Source: Streptomyces prunicolor NBRC 13075
Lineage (GTDB): Bacteria; Actinomycetota; Actinomycetes; Streptomycetales; Streptomycetaceae
Direction: 5' to 3'
NCBI RefSeq assembly: GCF_000367365.1
Contig: NZ_BARF01000103.1
Location: forward strand, 62,001-126,000
DNA length: 64,000 nt
Numbering within the stretch: the stretch's first letter is position 1; each line of letters begins with the position of its first letter. The notes under the pieces were generated by a model. The model was not told where the DNA came from. It searched no databases and was given only the letters and a program-made list of their open reading frames with translations. Positions 17,108-24,454 of the stretch are shown in pieces. The position numbers were made by a program, and so were the translations under genes.

Positions 17108-17158
17108 GCAGAGCCGTAGAAAAAGCAGAGCCGTAGAAAAAGCAGAGCCGTAGAAAGG
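17108..17158 (+). repeat. Three tandem 17-bp repeats upstream of the RutA-like gene
   Basis: The unit GCAGAGCCGTAGAAAAA occurs at 17108-17124 and 17125-17141 exactly, then at 17142-17158 with the final AAA changed to AGG. The third copy thereby creates the AGAAAGG ribosome site for the gene starting at GTG 17167. The run is purine rich and fills most of the gap after the binding-protein gene. Confidence 0.9.
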
Positions 17159-17166
17159 TCCGTGAC

Positions 17167-18228
17167 GTGCCCGCGAAAGAGTATGGAATCTTCCTTCCCA
17201 TCGGGAACGGCGGCTGGATGCTGTCCACCACCGCGCCGCATCCCGAGGCGACCTACGCGTACAACAAGCGTGCCGCCGTGCACGCGGAGAGCATCGGGCT
17301 CGACTTCGTTATGTCGATGGCCAAGTGGCGTGGTTTCGGCGGGAGTACGGACCACTGGGGCCGCTCGCTGGAGTCGATGACGATGATGGCGGCGCTCGCC
17401 GAGGCGACCAGCCGGGTCAAGATCTGGGCGACTCTGCACGCGAATGTCCACAATCCCGCGATCGCGGCGAAGATGCTCACCACGCTTCAGGACATCTCCG
17501 GCGGGCGGGCCGGGATGAACATCGTGAACGGGTCGTACGCGGGGGAGTTTGAGCAATTCGGGGAGTGGGACCCGGAGTTGAGTCACGAGGACCGTTACCG
17601 GATGACGGAGTTGTGGACGGAGGCGGTCACCCGGCTGTGGACCGAGGACTCGGTCACCCTGGGCACCCCGTACTTCGACCTCGTCGACTGCGAGTCCCGT
17701 CCGCATCCGGCGACCCGGCCGACCCTCATCAGCGCGGGCCGGTCCGAGGACGCCCGCCGCTTCCAGGCCCGGTACGCCGACGGCGCCTTTCTCGCCGCTG
17801 ACAGCCTCGAAGACATGCGGTCGCTCTCGGCGGACGTGCATGCGCGGGCCAAGGCCAACGGCCGTGTGTGCAAGACGTATTCGATGCTCACCGTCGTCCA
17901 GGACGACACCGACGAGCTGGCCGTCAAGAAGGTGAAGGAGTGGGGCGTCGGCGTCGACCGCGAGGCGCTCGCCCATATGCGGCACACCTGGGGCGTCCCC
18001 GCGGACCAGGCCCGCGCGTGGGCCGATGGCGCCGACGGGGAGGCGGCCTTCCAGACGCCGTACGTCGCCGGCAGCGCCCGTACGGTCACCGAGCACATCG
18101 AGTACATCGTGCGCGAGGCCGACCTCGACGGACTCATGCTGATCTTCCCGGAGTACGACGAGGACATGCTGCTGTTCGGCGAGACCGTGCTGCCCGAGCT
18201 GCGCGCCCGCGACGAGGTGGCGGCCTGA
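17167..18228 (+). CDS. LLM-class flavin-dependent monooxygenase, RutA-like
   Basis: The 353-residue luciferase-like TIM-barrel protein starts at GTG 17167. Its opening YGIFLPIGNGGW and the following HPEATYAYNKRAAVHAE, FVMSMAKWRGFGG and NIVNGSY segments parallel RutA, the enzyme that opens the uracil ring with FMNH2 and oxygen. FMN supply would come from the RutF-like reductase at 21734. The gene overlaps the next by one base (TGATG). A closely related activity on another amide or N-heterocycle is just as possible as uracil cleavage, because RutC, RutD and RutE are not visible. Confidence 0.75.
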   Translation: MPAKEYGIFLPIGNGGWMLSTTAPHPEATYAYNKRAAVHAESIGLDFVMSMAKWRGFGGSTDHWGRSLESMTMMAALAEATSRVKIWATLHANVHNPAIAAKMLTTLQDISGGRAGMNIVNGSYAGEFEQFGEWDPELSHEDRYRMTELWTEAVTRLWTEDSVTLGTPYFDLVDCESRPHPATRPTLISAGRSEDARRFQARYADGAFLAADSLEDMRSLSADVHARAKANGRVCKTYSMLTVVQDDTDELAVKKVKEWGVGVDREALAHMRHTWGVPADQARAWADGADGEAAFQTPYVAGSARTVTEHIEYIVREADLDGLMLIFPEYDEDMLLFGETVLPELRARDEVAA

Positions 18229-18887
18229 TGTCCGACCTGCGGGACAGACAACTCGCCCAGCTTGCCGGGCCGTTCAGCAAGCCCGCGCTCGTCGTGGTCG
18301 ACGTGCAACGGGACTTCGCCGATCCGGACCGGCTCGGGGCGTACGGCCTGACGGACGCGGCGCTGGCCGCACTCGACCGTACGGTCACCCGTATCGCCGA
18401 ACTCGTCGACGCCGCGCGCGCCGCCGAAGTGCCGGTTGTCTGGGTCGAGTTGGGCAGCGACCCGGCGCGTCCGTGGCGGTCCGGCAACTGGCTGCGCGAG
18501 GGCGACTACGACGCGCCCATGAGCCCGGACGAGCCGTGCCGTGTCGGGACGGTCGGCGCCGAGTGGTATCAAATGCGGCCGGAGGAAGGGGAGTTGCGGG
18601 TCGTCAAGCGCGGCTACAGCGGCTTCCTCGGCACCGATCTCGACGCGCGGCTGCGCGCCGCCGGCCACGACTGGCTCACCGTCGTGGGCCTGACGAGCGA
18701 GTGCTGCGTGTACGCCACCGCCCAGGACGCCGTCCAACTCGACTGGCCCGTCGTCGTACCGCAGGACACGACGACCGCCTACGACCACCACGTCAACGCC
18801 GCCGCGCTTTTCCAACTGGGCCTGAACGTGGCCGTGTTGAGCGACGCCGACGAAGTGGTCGAGCTGTGGAAGAAGGCCGCGCGATGA
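18228..18887 (+). CDS. Isochorismatase-like cysteine hydrolase, RutB-like
   Basis: This 219-residue enzyme carries the isochorismatase-family triad: Asp in VVVDVQRDF, Lys in VVKRGYSGF and the nucleophile Cys in GLTSECCVYATA. A cis-peptide and substrate loop follow at QDAVQLDWPVVVPQD. RutB of this family hydrolyses ureidoacrylate released by RutA; other members are amidohydrolases for nicotinamide or N-carbamoyl compounds. Position directly between two flavin monooxygenases, with one-base and four-base overlaps, makes a ring-opening product the likely substrate. Confidence 0.82.
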   Translation: MSDLRDRQLAQLAGPFSKPALVVVDVQRDFADPDRLGAYGLTDAALAALDRTVTRIAELVDAARAAEVPVVWVELGSDPARPWRSGNWLREGDYDAPMSPDEPCRVGTVGAEWYQMRPEEGELRVVKRGYSGFLGTDLDARLRAAGHDWLTVVGLTSECCVYATAQDAVQLDWPVVVPQDTTTAYDHHVNAAALFQLGLNVAVLSDADEVVELWKKAAR

Positions 18888-20218
18888 CCGGAATGCACAT
18901 CGGCTACGACCTCTCCTTCACCCACACCGAAGGCGCCTGGGCGCGACAGGGCTCCTGGATCGGGCGGGACTTCCCGGACGTCCGGATGTTCATGGAGCTG
19001 GCGCAGACCGCCGAACGCGCGGGCGTGGGCCTGCTGTTCTTCGGCGACGGCAGCGGTATCCCCAGCACCTGGCGGGGCAGCATCGCACCGGCCGTCGAGT
19101 GGGGCATCCAGTGGCCGCGCCACGACATGTCACCGGTGATCGCCGCGATGTCCACGGTGACGGAGAAGGTCGGCTTCGGGCTGACGTACTCCTCGACCTT
19201 CATGCATCCCTTCTACGTCGCACGGCTGTTGAACTCGCTCGACCATGTGACCGGCGGCCGGATCGCCTTCAACGTGGTCGCCTCCACACGCGGCGCGGAC
19301 GCGGCGAACTACGGGTTCAGCGAGCTGATGGACCACGACCTGCGCTACGAGCGGATGGAGGAATTCGTCGACGTCTGCAAGGCGTTGTGGGACTCCGTGG
19401 CGCCGGACGCGATCGTGCGCGACCGCGGCACGGGTCGGTTCGCCGATCCCGAGAAGGTGCACCCCATCGACCACGACGGGCGCTTCTTCACCGTCAAGGG
19501 ACCGCTCGCGTCCGTCCCCGGTCCGCAGTACCACCCGCTCATCGTCCAGGCGGGCAACTCGTCCCGGGGCATTGCCGCTTCGGCCCGCTTCGCCGACCTC
19601 GTCTTCGGCTTCGGCGGCAACCTCGCCGGCCAGCAGCGCCACCGCAAACTGCTCGACGAGGCGCTCCTCGCCGAGGGGCGGGACCCGGAGCACGTGGGCA
19701 TCCTCTGGGCCACCCAGGTGATCGTCGGCCGCACGAAGGCCGAGGCGCTGGCGCGCTGCGAGGCGGTGCACGAGTTCTGGAACGAGGAGGCCGTCGCCAC
19801 CTACCTCTCGCACAACGCCGGCTACGACTTCTCGACGCTTCCGGCCTCCTTCCAACTGGGCGAGCTGCGCGACGAGTTGGCGGCGGCCAACGCGAGCCCC
19901 GCGGGGATCGTCGGCTCGCTCGTCGCGGAGTTCGGCGCCGACCACACCATGAGCCGTAGCGAGTTCTTCGCCCACGGACGGGGGAGGGCGACGGGCCTGG
20001 ACCACAGCGTCGTCGGCGAACCGGCCGCCGTGGCCGACGCGTTGGAGGAGAACTTCGCCGCGACCGGATCGCGCGGCGGCTTCATGTTCTCCAGCCCGCT
20101 GGCCATGCCCTCAGGCTTCGCCGGGATCAGCGAACTGCTGCTGCCCGAACTGCGCCGCCGGGGTGCGCTCGCGCCGCCGTATCAGGGGCCAACTCTTCGC
20201 GAGAACCTGGCAGTTTGA
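18884..20218 (+). CDS. LLM-class flavin-dependent monooxygenase, NtaA/SnaA/DszA type
   Basis: The 444-residue product begins at ATG 18884 inside the stop of the preceding gene. It belongs to the long, NtaA-like branch: FTHTEGAWARQGSW near the start, GLTYSSTFMHPFYVARLLNSLDH, NVVASTRGADAANYG, a long insertion after KVHPIDHDGRFF and PLIVQAGNSSRG. Relatives oxidise nitrilotriacetate, dibenzothiophene sulfone, EDTA or pristinamycin precursors with FMNH2 from a partner reductase. Two monooxygenases in one operon suggest successive oxidative steps on the imported substrate. Confidence 0.85.
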   Translation: MTGMHIGYDLSFTHTEGAWARQGSWIGRDFPDVRMFMELAQTAERAGVGLLFFGDGSGIPSTWRGSIAPAVEWGIQWPRHDMSPVIAAMSTVTEKVGFGLTYSSTFMHPFYVARLLNSLDHVTGGRIAFNVVASTRGADAANYGFSELMDHDLRYERMEEFVDVCKALWDSVAPDAIVRDRGTGRFADPEKVHPIDHDGRFFTVKGPLASVPGPQYHPLIVQAGNSSRGIAASARFADLVFGFGGNLAGQQRHRKLLDEALLAEGRDPEHVGILWATQVIVGRTKAEALARCEAVHEFWNEEAVATYLSHNAGYDFSTLPASFQLGELRDELAAANASPAGIVGSLVAEFGADHTMSRSEFFAHGRGRATGLDHSVVGEPAAVADALEENFAATGSRGGFMFSSPLAMPSGFAGISELLLPELRRRGALAPPYQGPTLRENLAV

Positions 20219-20219
20219 G

Positions 20220-21674
20220 ATGCCCGCGGAGAGCGAGAGCGAGAGCGAGAGTGATGGTGAGGTTGGGGATGGGGGTGCGGGCGTGCGGCGCGAATGGTTC
20301 GCGCTCGGCAGCCTCTGCACCGGGTTCTTCATGCTGCTGCTGGACAGCACGATCACCTCGGTCGCGCTGCCGTCCCTGATCAGCGGGCTGCACGCCGACG
20401 AGACCGCCGCGATGTGGGTCAACAGCGGCTATCTCATCGCCTACGCGGTGCCGTTGGTCGTCGCGGGGCGGCTGGGGGATCGGTACGGTCATCGGCGCGT
20501 CCACCTGGTCGGGCTCGCGGCCTTCACGCTCGGGTCGCTGCTGTGCGCAACTGCCGCCTCCATCACGGCACTTGTCGCGTGGCGGGTGGTGCAGGGCATC
20601 GGGGCCGCGCTGATGACACCGCAGTGCCTGACTCTCATCAAGGCGTTGTTCCGGCCGCCGCGGCTCGCCGTGGCGCTCGGGGTGTGGGGCGCGGTCGGGG
20701 GAGCAGCGGTGGCCGTAGGGCCGTTGCTGGGCGGTTTCCTTGTGGCTGCCGGCGGTTGGCCTGCGGTGTTCTGGGTCAACGTCCCTGTCGGTGTGGGCGC
20801 GTTGGTGGCCGTTGCCGTGTTCGTACCGGTCCTGCCGCGACAGGAGGCGCGTATCCCGGTGTGGGCGATCTGCGCGAACGCGAGCGGGGTCGGCGCGCTG
20901 GTGATCGGCATCCAGGGCACGGATGCGACGAGTGGCGAAGTGCTGGGCGTTCCAAGGTGGTTGCTCATCGCCGTCGGAGTGGTGGTTGTCGCGGGCGTGG
21001 TGTGGTTCCAGCGCCGGGACGGTCAACGTGCGCTGGTACCGGTCGAGTTGTTGCGCAGTCGAGGGTTCGTCGTCGCGGCCTGGGCCGGCGCCGCGGCGGC
21101 CTTCTGCTCGGGGTCGGCGATGATCCCGCTGATGCTGTACCTCCAGCGGGAGCGCGGGCTCGATGTCGGCGCGGCTGCGCTCACCCTCGTACCGATGGGC
21201 GTGGTCTGCCTGTTGGGGGCGCCGGTGTCGGCTCGGCTCAACAACGGGATCGGGTCCCGCGCGGTCGCCGTCATCGGCTCCGGCGCCCTCGTCCTGTCCA
21301 TCGGGACATCGGCGGTGCTCGTGGCGACGGACGCCCCGATCTCCGCCCTGACCGTCACCTTCGCGGTGTACGGGGTCGCCAACTCCTTTGTCTGGTCGCC
21401 TCTTTCGATCGCGGCGGTGACCTCGGTAGGCCCGGACGAGGTCGGGGCGGCGTCCGGAACCTTCAACGCCATGAAGCAACTCGGTGCGGTGCTCGGCAGC
21501 GCGGTGTGCGCGGTTCTGCTGGCCGGGCACGGGTACGCGGTCACGCTCGGCGGGCTCGCGGTGGTCGGAGTGCTCTGCCTCCTGGCGTGCGCACTTCTCC
21601 GCACCGAGTCTCCCGGCAATGGAGCCCTGCCGGTGTCCGCCGCCGCGCCACAACTACCCACGGGAGTCGCCTGA
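20220..21674 (+). CDS. MFS transporter, DHA2-type with about 14 membrane helices
   Basis: The 484-residue protein starts at ATG 20220, one base after the preceding stop codon. A run of GAGAGC hexamers encodes an acidic Ser/Glu N-terminus. The first helix contains FFMLLLDSTITSVALPSL, motif A reads GRLGDRYGHRRVH, and motif C-like GAAVAVGPLLGGFLVAAGGWPAVFWVNVPVG lies in helix 5, which marks drug/proton antiporters. In this operon it may export a toxic intermediate or import a substrate. The stop codon begins the decamer repeat at 21671. Confidence 0.88.
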   Translation: MPAESESESESDGEVGDGGAGVRREWFALGSLCTGFFMLLLDSTITSVALPSLISGLHADETAAMWVNSGYLIAYAVPLVVAGRLGDRYGHRRVHLVGLAAFTLGSLLCATAASITALVAWRVVQGIGAALMTPQCLTLIKALFRPPRLAVALGVWGAVGGAAVAVGPLLGGFLVAAGGWPAVFWVNVPVGVGALVAVAVFVPVLPRQEARIPVWAICANASGVGALVIGIQGTDATSGEVLGVPRWLLIAVGVVVVAGVVWFQRRDGQRALVPVELLRSRGFVVAAWAGAAAAFCSGSAMIPLMLYLQRERGLDVGAAALTLVPMGVVCLLGAPVSARLNNGIGSRAVAVIGSGALVLSIGTSAVLVATDAPISALTVTFAVYGVANSFVWSPLSIAAVTSVGPDEVGAASGTFNAMKQLGAVLGSAVCAVLLAGHGYAVTLGGLAVVGVLCLLACALLRTESPGNGALPVSAAAPQLPTGVA

Positions 21675-21720
21675 TGAAGCCCGATGAGAGCTGATGAGGC
21701 CTCATGAAGCCTGATGCAGA
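21671..21720 (+). repeat. Five imperfect tandem decamers at the MFS / flavin reductase junction
   Basis: The units are CTGATGAAGC, CCGATGAGAG, CTGATGAGGC, CTCATGAAGC and CTGATGCAGA. Every unit contains ATG and three contain TGATG, so the array offers several stop-start signals in different frames immediately after the MFS stop codon. One ATG (21704) is in frame with the flavin reductase gene. Confidence 0.85.
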
Positions 21721-21733
21721 CGGGGGTTGCACG

Positions 21734-22261
21734 ATGACGGCAACGGAAGGCATGGCAGGCCTGGAGAATCTGGACGGCATCACCTCGGACCCGGGGGAGA
21801 TCACGAGGGCGTTCTCCGGGTTCCCGTCGGGGGTCGCGGCCCTCTCCGCGCGCGTCCACGGCGACCCGACCGTCATGATCGTCTCGTCGTTCGCGGTCGG
21901 CGTCTCCCACAACCCGCCCATGGTCTCCTTCGCCGTACAGCACACCTCGACGACCTGGCCGGTACTGTCCCGCGCGGTGGCGATCGGCATCTCCGTGCTC
22001 GGCGAGGCCCACGGCGACAAGGCCCGCCAACTCGGCTCCCGCAGCAAGGCGGGCCGGTTCGCCGACCTGCGCACGGTGGAGGCGGAATCCGGCGCGATCT
22101 TCCTCGACGGCGCTCCGGTGTGGCTGGAGTGCACCGTCGAGCACAGCTATCCGGCCGGCGATCACGACATCATCGTGCTGCGGGTGCTGGCGATGCGGTC
22201 CGACGATGAGACGAGCCCGTTGGTGTGGCATCGAAGGACGTTGAAAATGCTGGGTGGTTGA
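21734..22261 (+). CDS. Flavin reductase domain protein, RutF/HpaC-like
   Basis: This 175-residue FMN-binding split-barrel protein shows the family pattern SGVAALSARVHGDPTVMIVSSF with following NPPMVSFAVQHTSTTWP, an LGEAHGDKARQLGSRSKAGRF loop and a terminal WHRRTLKMLGG. It would supply reduced FMN to the two upstream monooxygenases, as RutF does for RutA. The start ATG 21734 has GGGGG seven bases before it; ATG 21704 within the decamer repeat (GAGG four bases upstream) is an alternative. It is the last gene of the catabolic operon and ends six bases before a convergent gene. Confidence 0.85.
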   Translation: MTATEGMAGLENLDGITSDPGEITRAFSGFPSGVAALSARVHGDPTVMIVSSFAVGVSHNPPMVSFAVQHTSTTWPVLSRAVAIGISVLGEAHGDKARQLGSRSKAGRFADLRTVEAESGAIFLDGAPVWLECTVEHSYPAGDHDIIVLRVLAMRSDDETSPLVWHRRTLKMLGG

Positions 22262-22267
22262 GGCGCT

Positions 22268-23242
22268 TCACCCTGGGGAGGGGCTTGTGGCGGACGGCCC
22301 GCGCCTGGTCCGCCGGAGCCGCTCGGGAAGCGGTCTGCGGTAGTCGGGCAGCAGCCGCCGGGCGAGGAGCGCGGACTTCAGGAAGGCGCGGACGGCGCGC
22401 TCGCGGCGCGGGGAGAGCCAGCCGATCCGGTGGAGCCGGCACACTCGCTCGCCGGCCAGATACCGGGTGAGATCCCTGCCGAACGCCCGTAAGGGGACCG
22501 GGAACCAGCGCTCGGCGAAGAACTCCATCATCGCGGTCGCGACACGGTGGCCGGACTCCGTCGCCTCGTACGGCCGGGATTCAAACTTCGAGGCGAACTC
22601 GGTCATCGCGTCCCAGTCCTCGGGGAAAGCCTCGTCGGCCAGCGGGCCGGACTCGCGCTCCAGGAGTCGGAAGAGGGCCTGCGCCCAGTGATGCCAGGCG
22701 GTCTTCATGCTCTCGCTCGTACCGGGCAGGCCCAGCGAGGTCTCCAGACGGTCGGCGGACGTCGCCAGCAGGACCAGGGGATAGACGAAGTCGTCGACGT
22801 CGTCGAAGTTGCCGGGCAGGTGCGGCGTGCCGCGGGAGATGGCCAGGTGAATACGGTTGAGTCGGTCGGCGGCCTTGCGGCCCGCGGCGCTCGACAAGCC
22901 GTCCACCATCCAGGCCATCAGGAACTCGTTGCCGTCCTCGAAACGCCGCCGGGGTCTCCTCTCCAGCTTCCCGGTGTGGGCCAGGGTGGCGGATCCGAAG
23001 CCCGGCTGCATCATGCGCATGGTGCCCGGATAGACCATCATCGCCAGCGCGAACTCGGGGACGCGGTGGCCGACGTAGAGCGAGATCATCCGCTCCCAGT
23101 CGGTGTCCGGGTCCATCCGGGCCAGTTCGCGGTCGACCCATTTGTAGCCACGGCGCACGATCGGTTCCCCCTCGCGGACTTTCAGAAGGGGGACGCTCCG
23201 GCGGGGCTGTCCGATGCCACGAACCGTCGTGATCTGAGTCAC
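22268..23242 (-). CDS. Oxygenase MpaB family protein (DUF2236-like)
   Basis: This helical protein of about 324 residues has blocks typical of the MpaB/DUF2236 group: ALAMMVYPGTMRMMQPGFGS, ADRLNRIHLAIS, NFDDVDDFVYPLVLLATSADRL and ERWFPVPLRAFGRDLTRYLAG. The group includes mycophenolic-acid protein B and latex-clearing-type oxygenases that bind haem. No signal peptide is visible. Longer frames run through to 23404 but overlap the divergent methyltransferase-like gene, so GTG 23242 is proposed; no convincing ribosome site was found and the start is uncertain. The C-terminus is rich in Arg and Pro. Confidence 0.72.
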   Translation of the reverse strand: MTQITTVRGIGQPRRSVPLLKVREGEPIVRRGYKWVDRELARMDPDTDWERMISLYVGHRVPEFALAMMVYPGTMRMMQPGFGSATLAHTGKLERRPRRRFEDGNEFLMAWMVDGLSSAAGRKAADRLNRIHLAISRGTPHLPGNFDDVDDFVYPLVLLATSADRLETSLGLPGTSESMKTAWHHWAQALFRLLERESGPLADEAFPEDWDAMTEFASKFESRPYEATESGHRVATAMMEFFAERWFPVPLRAFGRDLTRYLAGERVCRLHRIGWLSPRRERAVRAFLKSALLARRLLPDYRRPLPERLRRTRRGPSATSPSPG

Positions 23243-23363
23243 TTCGACCGTCTGCCATGGTGTGAGTCGTGGCGTGAGTCGTGGGTCTCCACCCGAGGGT
23301 GGAGCCGCTGAATCAGCCCGTGGGTGGTGGTGGTCGACGCAGGTCGGAGCGCAGCCTTGTGCC

Positions 23364-24008
23364 ATGGGCTCACTACATTCCGCACTCGTCGCTCTCACCG
23401 GCATCTGTGTCGCGATCTTCGTCGTGGCCTGGATCGCGGGCGCCGTCTACTTCGGCGTGAAGAGCGAGGCCGGGCCGGGCGGCTGGGTGCGCGGTCTGCG
23501 CCGCACGCTGCCCCGGCGGGCGCTGCTGATCGCGGGCTCGTACGCGTTCTCCCTGCTCGTCAGACACACCCCGGACTCCTTCTGGCACCACCTCCAGTAC
23601 TGGCAGCCGGAGCTCGCTCTCCTGGGCGCGGTGCTCGTCGTCGCCTCCACCGCCCTGCTGCTGTGGGCCCGTTGGGTGCTGGGCGTCATGTGGGCCAGCA
23701 TTCCGCTGGTCCACGAACACCACGAACTGCGCACCGAGGGCCCGTACCGAATAGTGCGGCACCCCATCTACACCGGGCTCCTCGGCCTGGTCCTCGGCGG
23801 GATGCTGGCCTGCGGCTTCGGCGTGTGGATCGTGTTCCTGGCCGTCGCCGTGCCGTGGCTGCTGCGCCGGGTGCGCATCGAGGACGGGATGATGGCCGGG
23901 CAGTTCGGTGCGTCCTACGACGCCTACCGCGCCCGCGTTCCGGCGCTGATCCCGTGGACCCGGCCCGCTCCGGCCGGACCCCGGGCCGTCGACAGCCGGC
24001 ACGGGTAG
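23364..24008 (+). CDS. Isoprenylcysteine carboxylmethyltransferase (ICMT/PEMT) family membrane protein
   Basis: The 214-residue protein starts at ATG 23364 and has five hydrophobic segments. The family signature is clear: GPYRIVRHPIYTGLLGLVLGG supplies the SAM-contacting HP motif, and the C-terminal half ends in an Arg/Glu-rich helix with FGASYDAYRARVPALIPW. Members methylate prenylcysteine or lipids, and bacterial ones mostly have unknown substrates. It is divergent from the MpaB-like gene, and both could act on terpenoid-like molecules; that link is speculative. Confidence 0.83.
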   Translation: MGSLHSALVALTGICVAIFVVAWIAGAVYFGVKSEAGPGGWVRGLRRTLPRRALLIAGSYAFSLLVRHTPDSFWHHLQYWQPELALLGAVLVVASTALLLWARWVLGVMWASIPLVHEHHELRTEGPYRIVRHPIYTGLLGLVLGGMLACGFGVWIVFLAVAVPWLLRRVRIEDGMMAGQFGASYDAYRARVPALIPWTRPAPAGPRAVDSRHG

Positions 24009-24106
24009 TTCGGGTCGGTCGTGTGGTGGTCACGGCGCCAATTTCCGCCCCAAGAGCGGAAGTTGACGGGGTCACCTGTCGGATTGCTGTCATCCCGGTG
24101 CCGCTG

Positions 24107-24136
24107 TTGCCCATGTCCACAGCTCGTCACTAACGT
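24107..24136 (+). promoter_or_regulatory. Candidate promoter for the oxidative cassette / micro-ORF
   Basis: TTGCCC (24107-24112) and TAACGT (24131-24136) with an 18-base spacer resemble a sigma70/HrdB-type promoter. The 446 bases from 24009 to 24454 contain no large gene; besides this they hold the inverted repeat at 24145 and the micro-ORF at 24179, and I see nothing in 24278-24440. Confidence 0.4.
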
Positions 24137-24144
24137 GCTCATGG

Positions 24145-24163
24145 AGATTTCAAAGGGAAATCT
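24145..24163. promoter_or_regulatory. AT-rich inverted repeat at the expected transcription start
   Basis: AGATTTC-AAAGG-GAAATCT is a perfect seven-base inverted repeat, strikingly AT-rich in this GC-rich genome. It lies nine bases after the candidate -10 box and directly before the GGAGGG ribosome site of the micro-ORF, so it may be a repressor operator or an mRNA stem that controls that site. Confidence 0.5.
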
Positions 24164-24178
24164 GATGGAGGGTCTGCA

Positions 24179-24277
24179 ATGCCCCTGCCAGAACGCCCGG
24201 CAACGTTGTCCTCGGCCCGCACGGCGACCGCTCCCGAATCGCTCTGTCCGCCGACGAGGCGCGACCATTTCGGCTGA
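24179..24277 (+). CDS. Possible 32-codon micro-ORF (leader or small peptide)
   Basis: ATG 24179 is preceded by GGAGGG with six bases of spacing, one of the best ribosome sites in the window, and the frame runs 32 codons to TGA at 24275. The peptide is rich in Pro, Arg, Thr and Ala with one cysteine and ends in RRDHFG. It precedes the oxidative cassette by 177 bases. It could be a translated leader, a small peptide substrate of the downstream oxidases, or a chance frame. No homologue is known to me. Confidence 0.35.
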   Translation: MPLPERPATLSSARTATAPESLCPPTRRDHFG

Positions 24278-24454
24278 CCGTCCACCGCTGACGCGCACGT
24301 GGGCCCAGGCGCCCTGACGCACGAACGACACCTCGCAGGAACAGCGCCCGGCCAAGACGCGTCGTCACGCGACGGCGGCCGTCCTTCCTCACCCCACCTG
24401 TCACCCCCCACCCTCCTCCAGGCATGTCCCCGCCCGGAGCAGAAGGAGAGTTCC

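Noticed and set aside
17108..17158. Iterons of a replication origin
   Set aside because: Only three copies, inside an operon, with no replication initiator gene or AT-rich unwinding region nearby.
20225..20260. Hexanucleotide GAGAGC run as a regulatory microsatellite
   Set aside because: It is in frame and simply encodes the acidic Ser/Glu N-terminus of the MFS transporter; nothing suggests another role.
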